Source of the DNA: CAWGXG01 sp963826505 | GTDB lineage: Bacteria > Chloroflexota > Anaerolineae > Aggregatilineales > Aggregatilineaceae | DNA length: 64,000 bases | Direction: 5' to 3' | NCBI GenBank assembly: GCA_963826505.1 | Contig: CAWGXG010000007.1 | Span: 1,190,601 to 1,254,600 of the forward strand | In this document: piece after piece, positions 24,430 to 33,869 of the stretch | How positions within the stretch are numbered: the stretch's first letter is position 1 | How the letters are laid out: the number at the start of each line of letters is the position of its first letter | Translations under genes and position numbers: made by a program | Notes under the pieces: model-generated | The model's input: the letters and a program-made list of their open reading frames with translations, nothing else | Database searches by the model: none | Told to the model about the DNA's origin: nothing

Positions 24430-25746
24430 ATGCTGAAGTCAAATCCGCAACGTTTGGCCTGGATTACCCTGCTGGGCGCGCTGGTGGTGTTTTTCGGCAT
24501 GTGTATGGGCGTTATCGCTTTTACACAGTGGCTGCTGTTTGAATCCCCGACCAATCTGAACGTCGTCCTGCACGTCGGGCAGGGGACGGTTGGCGTAGCG
24601 GCCCCCGATTCCACCGACGAGAAGGCCGTGCGCAGCAATACTCACGTCGCCGACGACGAGACGCTGAGCACGGATACGTTGTCGCAAGGCTATCTCGCGT
24701 TTTCCGATCCCTATTCCGGCGATCTGCTGGCGACCATCCTGCTCCGCAATGACAGCGCGGCGACATTACGCAAAGCCAACCGCCCGCGCTTCAGTTTCAG
24801 CGATAACCCCTACCTGATCCGGCTTAACAACATCAATGGGCGCGTCGAGGTGCGGGTTAATGGCGGGCTGCACCGCGCGCTGCGTATCGAGATTGAGAAC
24901 GCACTGGGCTCCGTGTATATCAGCGAGCAGGGCTATTATTTCATCGAGAGCACGCCGGATACGCTGACTGTCAACGTCCGGTCGGGCACACTCACTCTGG
25001 TCAACGCCGCGCGGCAGGGGCAGTATCTTGACGAGGGCAAGGAGGCGGTCATCACTGCCGCCACCCAGGCGATGGCGGTCACCCCTGGCCCGATCGACCT
25101 GCTTCCTAACTGGGATTTCAGCCAGTCTGAGGAAAAAGAATCGCTGCCGCCCTGGCCCGTCGGGTGGAGCTGCGCCTGGGATCCGTCAGCCGATAACCAG
25201 GATGGCCCGCCAGGGCAGTACCGTTTTATCAAAGTCGATGGGCGGCTCACTGTGAACATCTGGCGGATGCAGCCCGAACCCGGCCCCGGCACCACGCGCT
25301 GTGTGCAGTATCCCGGCGGTCCGAATGGGCTGGATGTGACCGGCTACGGCTCGTTGCGGCTGCGCGTGACCATGCAGATTCACTATTCGAGTTTGAGCGC
25401 GTGCGGGGTGCTCGGCACGGAATGCCCGGTGATCATCCACGTCCATTACCGCGATCCGGACGGCAACCCCTTCGATTGGCTGCACGGCTTTTATGCCGAT
25501 TACACGCCCAATGTCGGGCGGCGCATCTGCGACGCCTGCCTGGAGCCTCACGAACAGATTAATAAGGATGCGTGGTATACCTACGAATCCGGCAACCTGT
25601 TCACCGACTGGCCCGAACGCCAGCGGCCCGGCATCATCGATTACATCGAGTTTTACGCGGACGGCCACCAATATGACGTGTTGCTGAGCGAGGTCGCGCT
25701 GGTCGCCACGCTGCCCGACGGGACCGCGTCGGCAGCCGCGAATTAG
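24430..25746 (+). CDS. Membrane-anchored FecR-like protein with C-terminal sandwich domain
   Basis: 438 residues, unknown role. One N-terminal membrane helix (ITLLGALVVFFGMCMGVIAF) anchors an extracellular part. Residues about 45-205 resemble a FecR-like surface domain: VVLHVGQGTVGV at the start, then ATILLRNDSAATL, GRVEVRVNG, YYFIESTPDTLTVNVRSGTL and GKEAVITA. The C-terminal 200 residues (DLLPNWDFSQSE ... YDVLLSEVALVA) look like a carbohydrate-binding or jelly-roll module, with five cysteines. A second FecR-type protein lies at 60878-62272 but shares little beyond the fold. It may sense or bind a cell-surface polymer; this is inference. Confidence 0.7.
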   Translation: MLKSNPQRLAWITLLGALVVFFGMCMGVIAFTQWLLFESPTNLNVVLHVGQGTVGVAAPDSTDEKAVRSNTHVADDETLSTDTLSQGYLAFSDPYSGDLLATILLRNDSAATLRKANRPRFSFSDNPYLIRLNNINGRVEVRVNGGLHRALRIEIENALGSVYISEQGYYFIESTPDTLTVNVRSGTLTLVNAARQGQYLDEGKEAVITAATQAMAVTPGPIDLLPNWDFSQSEEKESLPPWPVGWSCAWDPSADNQDGPPGQYRFIKVDGRLTVNIWRMQPEPGPGTTRCVQYPGGPNGLDVTGYGSLRLRVTMQIHYSSLSACGVLGTECPVIIHVHYRDPDGNPFDWLHGFYADYTPNVGRRICDACLEPHEQINKDAWYTYESGNLFTDWPERQRPGIIDYIEFYADGHQYDVLLSEVALVATLPDGTASAAAN

Positions 25747-25833
25747 CGAACAGCAGACAGCCCTCAGTCAACAGCGAACAGTGGTACCCGCGACCAGCGC
25801 CGGGATCATTCCCAGCGCTGTTTTTCGACCTGA

Positions 25834-25863
25834 TTGACAAATCCGCATATCTTGTGGCACGAT
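25834..25863 (+). promoter_or_regulatory. Promoter of the second sugar operon
   Basis: A perfect -35 TTGACA (25834-25839), an 18-base spacer and a weak -10 CACGAT (25858-25863). The operator palindrome begins two bases later and would cover the start site, matching the arrangement at the pentose operon. Confidence 0.55.
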
Positions 25864-25865
25864 CG

Positions 25866-25893
25866 TTGTAAACGTTTCCGAGAACGTTTACAA
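25866..25893. promoter_or_regulatory. LacI-type operator palindrome of the second sugar operon
   Basis: TTGTAAACGTT (25866-25876) and AACGTTTACAA (25883-25893) are perfect 11-bp inverted arms around TCCGAG. Each arm holds an AACGTT core, typical of LacI-family members with an ATVSRV recognition helix. It lies 47 bases before the isomerase start codon. The likely regulator is the LacI protein at 33870-34901 at the end of the same gene run. Confidence 0.75.
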
Positions 25894-25940
25894 TCCGCCG
25901 CGTCTTCAGAGATTTTGATCAAAATGTTTAAGGAGACACC

Positions 25941-27353
25941 ATGCAAAACAACAAGTCTACTTTCGCGCTGTTCTTCGGCAATCGCGGGTTCTTCCCGGCT
26001 TCGCTCATCGCTGAAGCGCGCATCGAGCTGCCCCGCGTGCTCAAGGAAGCCGGACACGACGTCCTGATGCTCGACGAGGCAGCGACGCGTCACGGCGCGG
26101 TCGAAACCACGCGCGAAGGCGAAGTCTATGCTAATTTTCTGCGCGCAAATCGTGGCAAATTCGACGGCGTGATCCTGTGCCTGCCCAACTTCGGCGACGA
26201 AACCGGCGCGGTCTCGGCGCTGAAAGAGGCGGATGTCCCGATCCTGATCCAGGCATATCCCGATGACATGGACAAAATGGCCCCTGCCCTGCGGCGCGAC
26301 GCGTTCTGCGGCAAGCTGTCGGTCGCGGACGTGTTCCGGCAGTACGGCGTCAAGTACACGGCGCTCAAGCCGCATGTCGTCAAACCCGGCAGCGACGCTT
26401 TCAAAGCCAACCTCGACTATTTCGACCGCGTGTGCCGGGTGGTCAAGGGCATGCGGGGGATGGTGGTCGGCGCGATCGGGGCCAGAACGACACCTTTTAA
26501 GACGGTGCGCATCGACGAATTGGCGCTGCAACATCACGGCATCACGGTCGAAACGCTGGATATGGCCGAGGTCATTGCGCGCGTCAAAGCTATGAACGGC
26601 AGCAGCGCCTATGACGAAAAGGCGAACCTGCTGCGCGAAACTGCGGATTGGAGCATTGTCCCCGAAAACGCCTTCCAGAACATCGCCCGCCTGGGCGTCG
26701 TCCTGGACGAGATCATCGACGAATACCAGATGGACGCCATCGCGATCCGCTGCTGGATCGAGCTGCAAAAGCAGCTTGGGATTTCGCCGTGTGTGGTGGT
26801 CGGCACGCTCAATAACCAGGGCGTCGGCGCGGCCTGTGAAGTCGATCTCGGCAGCGCGGTCACGCTCCAGGCGCTGCGCTGGGCGTCCGGCAAAGCGACC
26901 ACCTGCCTGGATTGGAACAATAACTTCGAGGAAGAAGAGGACAAGTGCATTCTGTTCCACTGCGGACCGGTGCCGCAGGAACTGATGGCCGCGCCGGGAC
27001 GCATCACCGATCACGACATTCTGATCAACAGCGTAGGACCAGGGCTGAGCTATGGCTGCAACGTTGGGCGGATCGCGCCGTTCGACTTCACCTTTGGCAA
27101 CCTGATGAGCGATAACGGCGCGCTGCGCTGGTATCTCGGGTACGGCGAATTTACCCAGGACGCCATCCCGCCGGAGTTCTTCGGCTGCGCGGGCGTGGCG
27201 CATATCGAAAATCTGGAAGACGTGCTGATGCACGTCATGCGCAACGGCCATCGCCACCACGTCAACCTGACGCCGGGCGCGTATGTGCAGCCGCTCAAAG
27301 AAGCACTGGACTATTACCTGGGCCAGGATGTCGCCCTGCCGCAGTGGGAATAG
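25941..27353 (+). CDS. L-fucose/L-arabinose isomerase-family protein
   Basis: Aldose-ketose isomerase fold, 470 residues. Seen: FALFFGNRGFFPASLI at the N-terminus, GVILCLPNFGDETGAVSAL, the VGAIGARTTPFKTVR segment, DAIAIRCWIELQKQLG, CEVDLGSAVTLQALRW and HCGPVPQEL. The FucI/AraA superfamily C-terminal layout is present, with acidic residue Glu in AACEVDLG and a His in the LFHCGP segment where the metal ligands lie. The length is shorter than E. coli FucI (591), like the group in which substrates are often unknown. Strong AAGGAGA ribosome site. First gene of the operon, followed by class II aldolase and FGGY kinase genes. Confidence 0.85.
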   Translation: MQNNKSTFALFFGNRGFFPASLIAEARIELPRVLKEAGHDVLMLDEAATRHGAVETTREGEVYANFLRANRGKFDGVILCLPNFGDETGAVSALKEADVPILIQAYPDDMDKMAPALRRDAFCGKLSVADVFRQYGVKYTALKPHVVKPGSDAFKANLDYFDRVCRVVKGMRGMVVGAIGARTTPFKTVRIDELALQHHGITVETLDMAEVIARVKAMNGSSAYDEKANLLRETADWSIVPENAFQNIARLGVVLDEIIDEYQMDAIAIRCWIELQKQLGISPCVVVGTLNNQGVGAACEVDLGSAVTLQALRWASGKATTCLDWNNNFEEEEDKCILFHCGPVPQELMAAPGRITDHDILINSVGPGLSYGCNVGRIAPFDFTFGNLMSDNGALRWYLGYGEFTQDAIPPEFFGCAGVAHIENLEDVLMHVMRNGHRHHVNLTPGAYVQPLKEALDYYLGQDVALPQWE

Positions 27354-27361
27354 GGGTGTCG

Positions 27362-28294
27362 ATGGAAACCTCTGCCGAATCGTCAGCCGCCCTCATCGGC
27401 CGCGCATACCGGGCCAGAATCGCGATCCCGGCCTTCAACGTGCCCTATCTGCCGATGGTAGAGCCGGTGATCCAGGCGGTTGTCGACCAAGACTCGTTTG
27501 CGCTGATCGAAACGGCGCGCCTGGAATGGTTCAAGTTTGAGGCAGGCGGGTTGGAGGCGGTGTTGGCGGAGTTCCAACGCTGGCAGCGCCCGGACTATGT
27601 GCGCCTGCATCTCGATCACGTTCCGGTGATCGACGAGGACGGCGTACGGGTGGACGCGCTCCCGATCATTCAACGCGCCGTCGATCTAGGCTACCATTCG
27701 GTTATGATCGACGCCTCGCGGCTGTCCCTGGACGAGAACATCGCGATCACTCGGCAGGCGGTGGAAGTCGCGCACGCCGCCGGGGTGGCGTGTGAGGCCG
27801 AGTTGGGCGCGGTTCTGGGCCACGAATCCGGCCCCGAGCTTGACTATGAGGAGCTGTTCGCAACCGGGCGGGGCTTCACGCGGGTGGACGAGGCCGCGCG
27901 CTTCGTGCATGAGTCTGGCTGCGACTGGCTGTCGGTGGCTATCGGCAGTATACACGGCGCGATTTCGGGCGTGAAGAAGGACGAAAAAAAGGTCGCCGCG
28001 CGCCTGAATCTCGATCACTTGGACCGGCTGCGGGACGCGACCGGTATTCCGCTGGTGCTGCACGGCGGGTCCGGCATCCAGCGCGACTACGTGTTGGCCG
28101 CCGTCAAGAAGGGCATCGCCAAGATCAATATCGCGTCCGAAATCCGGCAGGCGTATGAGCGGACGTACCAAACCACGGGCACGATCAGCGCGGCGCAGGA
28201 CGCGGTCTATCGCGAGACGACGCGCCTGATCCGCGATCACCTGGGCAACACGGGCATACGCGCCAGCGTGACCGGGCAAGAGGTGTCGCCATGA
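27362..28294 (+). CDS. Class II ketose-phosphate aldolase (FbaA/GatY family)
   Basis: Zinc-dependent retro-aldol cleavage of a ketose phosphate or bisphosphate to dihydroxyacetone phosphate and an aldehyde. It has 310 residues. AIPAFNVPYLPMVEPVIQA at the N-terminus, zinc-site HLDHVP (about residue 82), SVMIDASRLSLDENI, the GAVLGHESG loop, LSVAIGSIHGAIS and LVLHGGSGIQRD are all family hallmarks. The ATG at 27362 has GGGGTG before it; an in-frame ATG at 27344 would overlap the isomerase. Four-base overlap with the kinase gene (ATGA). The substrate should be the product of that kinase. Confidence 0.92.
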   Translation: METSAESSAALIGRAYRARIAIPAFNVPYLPMVEPVIQAVVDQDSFALIETARLEWFKFEAGGLEAVLAEFQRWQRPDYVRLHLDHVPVIDEDGVRVDALPIIQRAVDLGYHSVMIDASRLSLDENIAITRQAVEVAHAAGVACEAELGAVLGHESGPELDYEELFATGRGFTRVDEAARFVHESGCDWLSVAIGSIHGAISGVKKDEKKVAARLNLDHLDRLRDATGIPLVLHGGSGIQRDYVLAAVKKGIAKINIASEIRQAYERTYQTTGTISAAQDAVYRETTRLIRDHLGNTGIRASVTGQEVSP

Positions 28295-29805
28295 CGCTGT
28301 TAGGCATCGACGCCGGGACGACCGGGTGCAAGGTGGCGCTGTTTTCGCCCGAAGGCCAGATGCTGTGCTCGGCCTACCGCGAATACGACACGCAGCGCCC
28401 GCAGCCCGGTTGGGCAGAACTGGACGCCGCCGCCGTCTGGACGCTGGTCAAAGAGGCGATCTGCGAGGTCACCGCGCAGACCGACGCCGCGTCGATCCAG
28501 GCGCTGGCGGTGTCGTCGATGGGCGAGGCGGTCGTCCCCGTGACGGCGGATCGCACCATTCTTGGCCCGTCGCTGCTCAACTTCGACGTGCGCGGCCAGG
28601 AATTTCTGGATGAGTTGGGGGGCGTGCTGGACGACGCGCGCCTGTATGCCATCAACGGTAATACGCTCGGCAACCACTACAGCCTGACCAAAATCAAGTG
28701 GGTCAAAACGCACCAGCCCGCGTTGTACGAGCGGGCCGACCATTTCCTGCATTGGAGCGGGTTCGTTGCGTTCATGCTGGGCGCTGAGCCGACGGCGGAT
28801 TACTCTCTGGCGAACCGGACGCTGCTGTTCGATCTCGCGGCGGAGACGTGGTCCGCCGCATTGGTCGCGCAGACCGGCCTCGACCTGGACAAACTGCCCC
28901 GCACCGTCCCATCCGGCACGCCGTTGGGAACGGTCGCGCCGCACATTGCCGTCGAGCTGGGGCTGTCGCCGCGCACGATCATCGTGGCGGGCGCGCACGA
29001 TCAATGCGCCAACGCGGTCGGCTGCGGTGTGATCGAGCCGGGCAGCGCGGTCTACGGGCTGGGCACGTACCTGTGCATCACGCCGGTGTTTACGACCCGT
29101 TCCGCTTCAGACGCCATGATCGCGCGCGGTCTGAACACGGAACATCACGCCGTGCCGGGGCGTTTCGTGTCGTTCCTCTACAATCACGGCGGCTCGGTCG
29201 TGAAATGGTTCCGCGACACGTTCGCAGCGACCGATCACCGCCTGGCGAGCGCTGCTGGGGAAGACGTCTACACGGCGCTGTTTGCCGAACTGTCCGACGC
29301 CCCCAGCCGCGTGCTCGTACTGCCGCATTTCTCCGCGACCGGGCCGCCGGAGTTCATCAGCGATTCGTGCGGAGTCATGGTCGGGTTACGGCTGGACACG
29401 CCGCGCGGCGAAATCCTCAAGGGGATTGTGGAGGGTACGGGCTACTACCTGAAAGAATGTGTAGACTCCCTGCCCGCTACCGGCATCACGATCAACGATT
29501 ACCGGACGGTAGGCGGTGGCAGCAAGTCGGACGTGTGGGTGCAGATGTGCGCTGACATTATGGGCAGCCCTTTCAGCCGCCCGGCCATCACCGAGGCGGG
29601 CGCGCTAGGCGCGGCGATCATCGCTGGAGTGGGGAGCGGCGTCTTTGCGTCGTTCCACGCAGGCGCTGCCGCGATGGTCACGCTGGACCGTCATTTCGAG
29701 CCTGATTTGACACGGCACCAGCGCTATATGGAGCGCTACGCGCATTACAAGCAGTTGTGGCCGCTCATGCAATCCTATTTACGCGATGTGGCGACATTTC
29801 GATAA
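28291..29805 (+). CDS. FGGY-family sugar kinase
   Basis: Phosphorylates a ketose or other sugar with ATP, 504 residues. The N-terminal phosphate motif is LLGIDAGTTGCKVALF; further parts are WAELDAAAVWTLVKEAI, VSSMGEAVVPV, GAHDQCANAVGCGVIEPG, GLGTYLCIT and the FGGY signature region with GGGSKSDVWVQMCADIMG and AGALGAAIIAG. It resembles xylulokinase/fuculokinase in length and motifs, but the substrate cannot be decided. In this operon it would act between the isomerase and the aldolases. Confidence 0.9.
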   Translation: MTLLGIDAGTTGCKVALFSPEGQMLCSAYREYDTQRPQPGWAELDAAAVWTLVKEAICEVTAQTDAASIQALAVSSMGEAVVPVTADRTILGPSLLNFDVRGQEFLDELGGVLDDARLYAINGNTLGNHYSLTKIKWVKTHQPALYERADHFLHWSGFVAFMLGAEPTADYSLANRTLLFDLAAETWSAALVAQTGLDLDKLPRTVPSGTPLGTVAPHIAVELGLSPRTIIVAGAHDQCANAVGCGVIEPGSAVYGLGTYLCITPVFTTRSASDAMIARGLNTEHHAVPGRFVSFLYNHGGSVVKWFRDTFAATDHRLASAAGEDVYTALFAELSDAPSRVLVLPHFSATGPPEFISDSCGVMVGLRLDTPRGEILKGIVEGTGYYLKECVDSLPATGITINDYRTVGGGSKSDVWVQMCADIMGSPFSRPAITEAGALGAAIIAGVGSGVFASFHAGAAAMVTLDRHFEPDLTRHQRYMERYAHYKQLWPLMQSYLRDVATFR

Positions 29806-29867
29806 GCAGCGCGGCGATGCCGGGGGTAGAACGGCATCGGGCGCATAGTGTTAGGGACGAGGGCGCT

Positions 29868-30642
29868 TTGAATACTTACCGCTTGAGGGAATTTGTGAAC
29901 CCGGCCGACCGGCGCAGCCTGATCGTGGATACTAGCGTCGGGTTGGTGTTGGGTGTGCGGCCTGGACTAGAACATTTCGGCGAGGCTGTGCTGCCAATTC
30001 TGACTACCGTGGACGGTGTGGTGACCAGCCCTGGACAGGCCCGCCAATTGACACACCGCACCCGCCAGGATGCGGCGCTGTTGGTGCGCGCGGACTGGAC
30101 TAACGCGCTGCGCGGCGAGGACTTCGTCCTGCCGCCGGAGACGGTGCATTATGCTCGGTTGGTAGACGCCGCGGGCGCGCTCGATGCCGGGGGCAGCGCC
30201 GCCGTGATCCATTTCCTGCTGGGCTATGCCGAGGCGATCGAAGCCGAATGCCTGAAGCACACCGTGCAGCTGGCGCTGGATGGTGCGGATAAGGGCTTGC
30301 CGCTGATGCGTGGACGTGCAGCCGACCGGGTCGCGCGTGGTGCTGCGCGGCAAGGCGATCGAGCTGGGCGTGTCGTATGCGCTAGAAGGCGGCGCGAGCG
30401 GCGTCGTGATCCCCTGGCCGGGCCCGGACTCGTTCAAGACGATCATGAAAATGGCCGACGATCTGCCGGTGTGGCTCGCGCCTGACGGCTGCGATCCCGA
30501 TCATCCCGATGTGCGCGCCGCGTTGGACCTGGGCGCGGTCGGCGTCTGGTTGGACGAGCGGCTGTTCGCCGCACCCGACCCGGCAGGCACCGCGCAGCAG
30601 TTCCGCGCGCTGGTGCATGCGCCGGTCGCTGAGTCGGCATAG
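29868..30642 (+). CDS. Class I aldolase-like protein (DhnA/LacD type), frameshifted; Schiff-base lysine missing
   Basis: Two overlapping frames join into one protein of 257 residues if one base is removed near 30309. The N-terminal part has LIVDTSVGLVLGVRPGLEHF and VDGVVTSPGQARQL; the C-terminal part has VDVQPTGSRVV and YALEGGASGVVIPWPG. It is a paralogue of the aldolase half of the next gene. There the lysine segment reads GADALKIPYTGD, but here the aligned stretch is GASGVVIPWPGP, so the Schiff-base lysine is Val and the protein may be non-catalytic or act differently. A TTG start at 29868 behind GAGGG is proposed; this is uncertain. The break is probably a sequence error (see the frameshift finding). 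Confidence 0.75.
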
Positions 30643-30652
30643 GAGGCCCGCT

Positions 30653-31987
30653 ATGAAATCAGGTTTGCAGGCCCGCATGGATCGACTGTTCAACCGGCAT
30701 GGCGACGGGCGCGCGGTGTGCGTGGCCGCCGATCACGGCTATATGAGCGATGTCACCGCCAACGTCGTCAACCTGCGCACGATCACCGAAGCGGTGATCC
30801 AGGGTGGGGCCGACGGTATCCTGGTCAGTCCCGGCCAGGCGCAGCGCCTGGCGCCGCTGTTCCAGGGACGCGACGGCCCCGCGCTGATCGTGCGCGCGGA
30901 CTGGATGAATATGCCGCGTCTGGGCACGTCCAACGTGGCGAACGCAGTGCCGCAGCGTTTGCTGCTCAACGAGAAAATCCTCACGGCAGAACAGGCGCTG
31001 GCGTTGGGCGCGTCGGCCATCACGATTTACCTGTTTCTGGGCTACAGCGACCGGCTGGAAGCGCAGGGCGTAGAGAAATGCGCGCGTTTCGTGGAAGAAT
31101 GCCGCGCGGTCGGCTTGCCGTGCATCATCGAGCCGCTGGCGTACGGCGGGCAGGTGACCGGCGCGAATGTCGTCGAGCTGCTGACGCTGGGCGCGCGCAT
31201 GGCCGTCGAGATCGGGGCCGACGCGCTGAAGATTCCTTATACGGGCGATGTCGAATCGTTCCGCACGCTGGTCGATGTGTCCCAGGTGCCGGTGTTGGTG
31301 CTGGGCGGCGCGCGCTCCGACAACGAGCGCGACGCGCTCGAACTGTTCGCGGAGGGATTGGAAGCCGGGTGCAGCGGGTGCTTGATGGGGCGCAACGTCA
31401 CCAAGTCACCCGATCCCAAACACATGATCGAACAGTTGATCAAGGTCGCGCATGCGGGCTGGTCCGTAGACGAAGCGCTGCGTGGCGAAACCTGGGATTA
31501 TATCCGGCTCAAAGCCAACCCGGCGCTGTGCACGGGCTGCAATCTATGCGTGGTGGGCTGCGTGGCCCAGCACGATGAGGGTAACTACAGCACGCATCTG
31601 GCGCGGCTGCGTATCGAGGCGGGCAACCATCCCGGGCAGCACAAGGTCATGTTCTGCACGCTGTGCAAGAAATGCATCGACGTCTGCCCGACGCAGGCGT
31701 TACGCTGGCACCCGGACAGTGGCGCGGTCGAACTGCTGACCGATCGCTGCGACAACTGCGGGGAATGCGTCGCGATTTGCCCCACCAAAGTCATCGTCCA
31801 TTCCGACGACGGCATCCAGATTGCCGCCTCCAACGGCACTCCTGCCAAATCGCTGGAGTGGTTCCCGGTAGTGTGCGATCTATGCGGCGGCGAGCCGGAA
31901 TGCGCGCGCATCTGCCCGACTGATGCCATTTTTATCGCCGAGCGCAAAGCTTTCGATCCGCTTGCCGTTGAGGAGGTCGCCCGATGA
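30653..31987 (+). CDS. Class I aldolase fused to a polyferredoxin
   Basis: 444 residues with two parts. Residues 1 to about 275 form a DhnA/LsrF-type class I aldolase: VCVAADHGYMSDV, GADGILVSPGQAQRLAPL, the catalytic lysine in GADALKIPYTGD, VLVLGGARS, and the C-terminal DPKHMIEQLIKVAHAG. Residues about 285-440 carry ferredoxin motifs: CTGCNLCVVGC, CTLCKKCIDVCP, CDNCGECVAICP and CDLCGGEPECARICP. Together they hold at least 16 cysteines, enough for four 4Fe-4S clusters. AGGAGG precedes the ATG. Between the two parts no start codon or stop is present in any likely frame, so the fusion looks real. The next gene, AOR, overlaps it by four bases. The arrangement suggests that electrons from AOR pass to this ferredoxin. 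Confidence 0.88.
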   Translation: MKSGLQARMDRLFNRHGDGRAVCVAADHGYMSDVTANVVNLRTITEAVIQGGADGILVSPGQAQRLAPLFQGRDGPALIVRADWMNMPRLGTSNVANAVPQRLLLNEKILTAEQALALGASAITIYLFLGYSDRLEAQGVEKCARFVEECRAVGLPCIIEPLAYGGQVTGANVVELLTLGARMAVEIGADALKIPYTGDVESFRTLVDVSQVPVLVLGGARSDNERDALELFAEGLEAGCSGCLMGRNVTKSPDPKHMIEQLIKVAHAGWSVDEALRGETWDYIRLKANPALCTGCNLCVVGCVAQHDEGNYSTHLARLRIEAGNHPGQHKVMFCTLCKKCIDVCPTQALRWHPDSGAVELLTDRCDNCGECVAICPTKVIVHSDDGIQIAASNGTPAKSLEWFPVVCDLCGGEPECARICPTDAIFIAERKAFDPLAVEEVAR

Positions 31988-33806
31988 ACCTGAAGAAGCG
32001 TGGTTTTTGTGATCGCATTTTGCGGGTTGATCTGACGACCGGCGCGATCAGCGTCACACCTCTGCCCGAAGACGTGATGCCGCTGGTGTTGGGCGGCAAG
32101 GGCTTGGGCGCGTGGCTGCTGTATACCGAACAGGCGCCGGGCGTCGATCCGCTGGGGCCGGACAATCACCTGATCTTCCACACCGGTCCGCTGACTGGGA
32201 CGACCGCGCCCACCGCTGGACGCTTCGGAGTCACCACGCGCAGCCCAGCGACTGGCACCTATTTCGATGCCTACTGCGGCGGCTACTGGGGCCAGATGCT
32301 CAAATACGCGGGCTATGATGCGCTGGTGGTCACGGGGGCGGCGTCCGGCCCGGTGATGCTGGTGATCGACGATGACGCGGTCGAACTGCGCCCCGCCGAT
32401 CACTTGTGGGGCACGACCGTGCCCGAGGCGACGCACGCGCTGCAGACCGATCTCGGCCACGACTGGCAGTCGCTGGTAATCGGCCCGCCGGGCGAGCAGC
32501 AGCGCAATGTGGCGGGGATTTTCAACGAGATCCCGCGCGTTGGCGCGCGGCGGAGTCGGCGCGGTGATGGGATCGAAGCAGCTCAAAGCGATCGCCGTGC
32601 GCGGCACCGGGTCCGTGCAGGTGTACGACGCGGCCGGCGTATAATCGCACGCTGCAACTCGCCTTCCGCGCCGTGCGCATGTCGAGCAAAACCGTGATGC
32701 TCACGCGCGAGGGCACCGCGAATATTCTGGAAATCATCGACGTGATGGGCGCGCTGCCCACGCGCAATTTCCAAAGCGGGCGCTTCGAGCAGGCCGACGA
32801 CATCTCCGGGACGGCCTTCCGCGAGAATAACTGGAAAAAGAACTATGCGTGTTTCGGCTGCCCGATTGGGTGCGGCAAGTGGACCGAGCCGCTGAGCGAT
32901 GGAACGATCATCGAGGGGCCGGAATACGAGTCGATTTACGCGCTGGGGTCGAACTGCGCCATCGGCAGCCGCGAAACGATCATCAAGCTCAACTGGTGGT
33001 GCGACGAATACGGCATGGACACCATCAGCGTGGGCGGCGTGATCGGCTTCGTGATGGAACTGTTCCAGCGCGGGTTGCTGACCGCTGCCGACCTGGACGG
33101 CATCGAACCGCAGTGGGGCGATGTGGACGCGGCGCTGGCCCTGGCCGAAAAGATGGCCAAAGTCGAGGGCTGTGGGGTATGGCTGGCGCAGGGCGTCGCG
33201 GCGATTGCAGAACGTATACCCGCCGGGCTGCCGTTTGCCATGCAGGTTAAGGGCCTGGAAATGCCCGCTTACCATCCCAACGCGGCCAAAGGCACCGCGC
33301 TGGCCTACGCCATCTCCGAGCGCGGAGCCTGCCATCTGCGCGGGGCACCGTTGGGCGAACTGTTCAGCGGCGCGGCCGATCCGCTGGCGATCGAGGGCAA
33401 GCCGCAGTTGTTTCGCGACAACCAGGCCGATATCGCCGCCTGGGATAGCGCGTGCCTGTGTTTGTTCCCTGGTTATGGCATGTCGCTCAAAGAACTGTGG
33501 CAGTTGGTCGCCGCCGCCACCGGCTTTGACTATCCAACCGCTTCCGACTTGCAGCGGCTGGGCGAGCGCGTGTCGACGCTGGCGCGGCTGTTCAACGTGC
33601 GCGAAGGGTTCACGCGCCCGCAGGATACGCTGCCGGAGCGCAATCTCAAGCAGCCGATGGAGAGCGGACCGGCGGCGGGGCATGTCGTCGAGCTTGAGCC
33701 GATGCTAAACGACTACTACCGCATCATGGGCTGGGACGAGAACGGGGTCCCCACACCCGAACGCCTGCACGCCCTGGGGCTGGCGGAGTTCCTTGAACGG
33801 GTATGA
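31984..33806 (+). CDS. Aldehyde:ferredoxin oxidoreductase (tungsten/molybdenum pterin), frameshifted
   Basis: Oxidises aldehydes to acids with ferredoxin as acceptor, using a tungstopterin cofactor. Two +1 shifts, near 32542 and 32636, divide it; removing one base at each gives 606 residues, the family's normal size. Seen in order: GFCDRILRVDLTTG, VLGGKGLGAWLL, GPLTGTTAPTAGRFGVTTRSP, GYWGQMLKYAGYDALVVTG, then the repaired ARGGVGAVMGSKQLKAIAVRG. The proximal Fe-S motif is CFGCPIGCGKW (C-x2-C-x3-C) and the distal cysteine lies in SACLCLFPGYG. It overlaps the aldolase-ferredoxin gene by four bases (ATGA). Whether the shifts are real or sequencing errors cannot be decided here. Confidence 0.88.
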
Positions 33807-33810
33807 CCAG

Positions 33811-33846
33811 CGGCGGCGGCGGTGCTGCCGGATAGCCCGCCGCCGG
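33811..33846 (+). terminator. GC-rich hairpin between AOR and lacI
   Basis: CGGCGGCGGCGG (33811-33822) and CCCGCCGCCGG (33836-33846) can form a strong stem with a loop of about 13 bases, four bases after the AOR stop. No T-run follows. It may be a partial terminator or spacer; the lacI gene begins 23 bases later. Confidence 0.4.
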
Positions 33847-33869
33847 TCTCGGCCTGATGGGAGCAGCCC

